Shown in pieces: positions 62,441 to 64,000 of a DNA stretch of 64,000 nucleotides. This DNA is from Erwinia pyri (GTDB lineage Bacteria; Pseudomonadota; Gammaproteobacteria; Enterobacterales; Enterobacteriaceae). The first letter of the stretch is position 1, and each line of letters begins with the position of its first letter. The stretch lies in NCBI RefSeq assembly GCF_030758455.1, contig NZ_CP132353.1:1054001-1118000 (forward strand), in the 5' to 3' direction. A program made the translations under genes and the position numbers. The notes beneath the pieces were generated by a model. That model saw nothing but the letters and a program-made list of their open reading frames with translations. It ran no database searches and was not told where the DNA came from.

Positions 62441-62860
62441 TCAAATGTTTTCGTCAAGCCACGACTCAAACGGGGCTTTCGGCATGGCGCCATTAAGCAT
62501 ATCCACCATCTGGCCCTGTTTAAAGACCATAATGGTAGGGATACTGCGAATGCGAAAACGGGCGCTGAGTTCCGGCTCCGCTTCGGTGTTCACTTTTAAA
62601 AAGCGGACCTTACCGCTGCGCTCTTCCGCCACATTCTTAAAAACTGGCGCGAAGTTAACGCAGGGACCGCACCAGGGCGCCCAGAAGTCGACGACGACTG
62701 GCAGGTCGTCCTGCAGATATTTATCCAGCGTTGCCGTGGTGGCATTGATCACTTCGCCAACAAAGAGAGGGTCGCCGCAGCGACCGCATTTTGCGCCTTC
62801 AGCCATGCGCTCTGGCGGAACGCGATTCGTCGCCTGGCATGAACTACAAACCGTATTCAT
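62441..62860 (-). CDS. trxC: Thioredoxin 2
   Basis: This 139-residue protein (same as E. coli TrxC) has an N-terminal zinc domain with two CxxC pairs (Cys5/8, Cys25/28) and the thioredoxin fold with active site WCGPC. It reduces disulfides and responds to oxidation through the zinc site. The ATG at 62860 (MNTVCSSC) follows GAGGTG; the frame extension to 62893 is rejected. Confidence 0.96.
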   Translation of the reverse strand: MNTVCSSCQATNRVPPERMAEGAKCGRCGDPLFVGEVINATTATLDKYLQDDLPVVVDFWAPWCGPCVNFAPVFKNVAEERSGKVRFLKVNTEAEPELSARFRIRSIPTIMVFKQGQMVDMLNGAMPKAPFESWLDENI

Positions 62861-62972
62861 TGATTCACCTCGGTGATGATTAAGGGTAAGCATTCACTTA
62901 CCGCATTCCTGAGTCATAGCTGATAATTATGCGTGTCCGGCTTGCTGGCAACAAAGAGATTTGTTCAATGGG

Positions 62973-63025
62973 TATAATAGGCTGTGACTGACAGCCTCTC
63001 CGATCCGGGGCAGGCTGCCCGGATC
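62973..63025 (+). promoter_or_regulatory. Putative yfiF promoter and leader hairpin
   Basis: TATAAT at 62973-62978 is a likely -10 without a clear -35. From 63002 to 63025 GATCCGGG and CCCGGATC pair, extended by CAG/CTG with one bulge, giving a strong hairpin in the roughly 130-nt leader before yfiF. Confidence 0.4.
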
Positions 63026-63117
63026 CGGCACAACAGACGCTTTTAGTGGAAGTTAATAGCTAAGCGCCGTCACATCAGGTACTCTGCGCGCTTCGCGCTC
63101 AGCCAGGTGGAGGGAAA

Positions 63118-64000
63118 ATGAACGACGAATTTAAAGGTAAAAGCGGTAAAGTCAAAGTGATGTATGTCCGCGGTGAAGACGAGAGTAACAAAGGCGGGGC
63201 AAATCCCCGTACCGGTAAAGGTGGACCTCGTCAGGATGGCAGTCGTCGTCCTTCACGTAATACAGAAAGCAAGCCGCGTGGCGGGCGCGATCGCGACGTA
63301 GCACCGGGTGAATCGCCATGGCGCACGGTTTCACGCGCGCCGTCAGCACCCGATGATAATAAACCGGATCACGGTGGCATCAGCGGGAAAAGCTATATCG
63401 ACCCGGAGCAGATCCGTCGTCAGCGACTGGAAGAGACGCGCGTGTATGGCGAAAACGCCTGCCAGGCGCTGTTCCAGAGCCGCCCGGACTGCATCGTGCG
63501 TGCCTGGTTTGTCCAGGAAGTGACCCCGCGTTTCCGTGAGGCGCTGAAATGGATGGCGGCCAACCGTAAGGCGTATCATGTGGTGGATGAGGCCGAACTG
63601 GCTAAAGCGTCCGGCACTGAGCACCACGGTGGCGTCTGCTTCCTGATCAAGAAGCGCTCCGGTATGCCAGTGAGTGAGTGGCTGGCTAACGCGGGTGAGA
63701 AAGATTGCGTGCTGGCACTGGAGCAGATTGGCAACCCGCACAACCTGGGCGGCATGATGCGCAGCTGTGCGCACTTCGGCGCGAAAGGTGTGCTGGTGGA
63801 TGATGCTTCCTTACTGGAGTCGGGTGCAGCAGTGCGCACGGCAGAAGGCGGGGCCGAGCATGTTCAGGCGATCAGTGGCGAAAGCTTTGTGGCGGGTCTG
63901 AACGCTTTCCGTAAAGCGGGCTACACCATTGTTACCACCTCCAGTCACAAAGGCACGCCGTTAGCGCAGGCTGAACTGCCCGCTAAAATGGTGCTGGTGC
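63118..64000 (+). CDS. yfiF: SpoU/TrmH family RNA methyltransferase YfiF, N-terminal part (runs off the right edge)
   Basis: The frame is open from ATG 63118 (behind GGTGGAGGG) to the window end, 294 codons of an expected ~345. A basic, disordered N-terminus ([19 protein letters not shown], Gly/Arg-rich to about residue 70) precedes [11 protein letters not shown] and [12 protein letters not shown]. The SpoU substrate-binding region ([12 protein letters not shown]) and the first knot motif [20 protein letters not shown] follow. It should 2'-O-methylate RNA, but the target is unknown. The last knot motifs are outside the window. Confidence 0.94.
   Translation, partial: MNDEFKGKSGKVKVMYVRGEDESNKGGANPRTGKGGPRQDGSRRPSRNTESKPRGGRDRDVAPGESPWRTVSRAPSAPDDNKPDHGGISGKSYIDPEQIRRQRLEETRVYGENACQALFQSRPDCIVRAWFVQEVTPRFREALKWMAANRKAYHVVDEAELAKASGTEHHGGVCFLIKKRSGMPVSEWLANAGEKDCVLALEQIGNPHNLGGMMRSCAHFGAKGVLVDDASLLESGAAVRTAEGGAEHVQAISGESFVAGLNAFRKAGYTIVTTSSHKGTPLAQAELPAKMVLV

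Overview
The window is a chromosomal segment of a gammaproteobacterium of the order Enterobacterales, most likely an Erwiniaceae member (Erwinia/Pantoea type). The evidence is near-identity of housekeeping proteins to E. coli lengths and motifs, a rrnG-type ribosomal operon with tRNA-Glu, and a gene order that follows the E. coli mltB-to-yfiF region. The genus is inference from general resemblance; I could not run a 16S comparison.

Region 1 (1-10.8 kb) is respiratory. The N-terminal half of a P-type cation ATPase leaves the window on the left. It is followed by a 35-residue membrane micro-ORF, an orphan narL with no narX beside it, and narK-narGHJI (nitrate transporter and membrane nitrate reductase). 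The narL-narK gap carries a NarL 7-2-7 palindrome and an exact FNR box.

Region 2 (10.8-18 kb) is a compact catabolic island: a GntR/FCD regulator divergent from two SDR dehydrogenases, a FAH-type hydrolase, an L-fuconate dehydratase-like enolase, an amidohydrolase-type lactonase, a mutarotase and a FucP-like permease. Together these form a complete non-phosphorylating (oxidative) route from L-fucose, or a close relative, to pyruvate and lactate. A 17-bp palindrome fitting a FadR/GntR operator lies just before the first gene.

Region 3 (18-36.8 kb) is conserved core: mltB, tam, pncC, recA with its LexA box, recX, alaS, csrA, a tRNA-Ser/tRNA-Arg array, yqaBA, gshA, luxS, yfjD, ypjD, ffh and rpsP-rimM-trmD-rplS. 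Four identical tRNA-Arg(ACG) genes are interleaved with three 135-nt repeats that each end in a copy of the last 19 nt of the tRNA, resembling the rtT repeats of the E. coli tyrT operon.

Region 4 (36.8-44 kb) mixes aromatic amino-acid synthesis (aroF-tyrA with TyrR boxes; pheL-pheA with its attenuator) with accessory genes. The accessory genes are a CTP-synthase-like amidotransferase with a changed catalytic motif, a GNAT acetyltransferase, and a two-gene unit (class III periplasmic binding protein plus a signal-less ModA-like protein). That unit sits behind a perfect 17-bp inverted repeat resembling a ModE operator. The molybdate link fits with the molybdoenzyme NarG encoded in the same window.

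Region 5 (44-64 kb) is core again: raiA, bamD, rluD, pgeF, clpB with a heat-shock promoter, the complete rrn operon (16S, tRNA-Glu, 23S, 5S), kgtP, yfiM, pssA, pat, tapT, trxC and the start of yfiF. No transposase, integrase, prophage or CRISPR array was seen.
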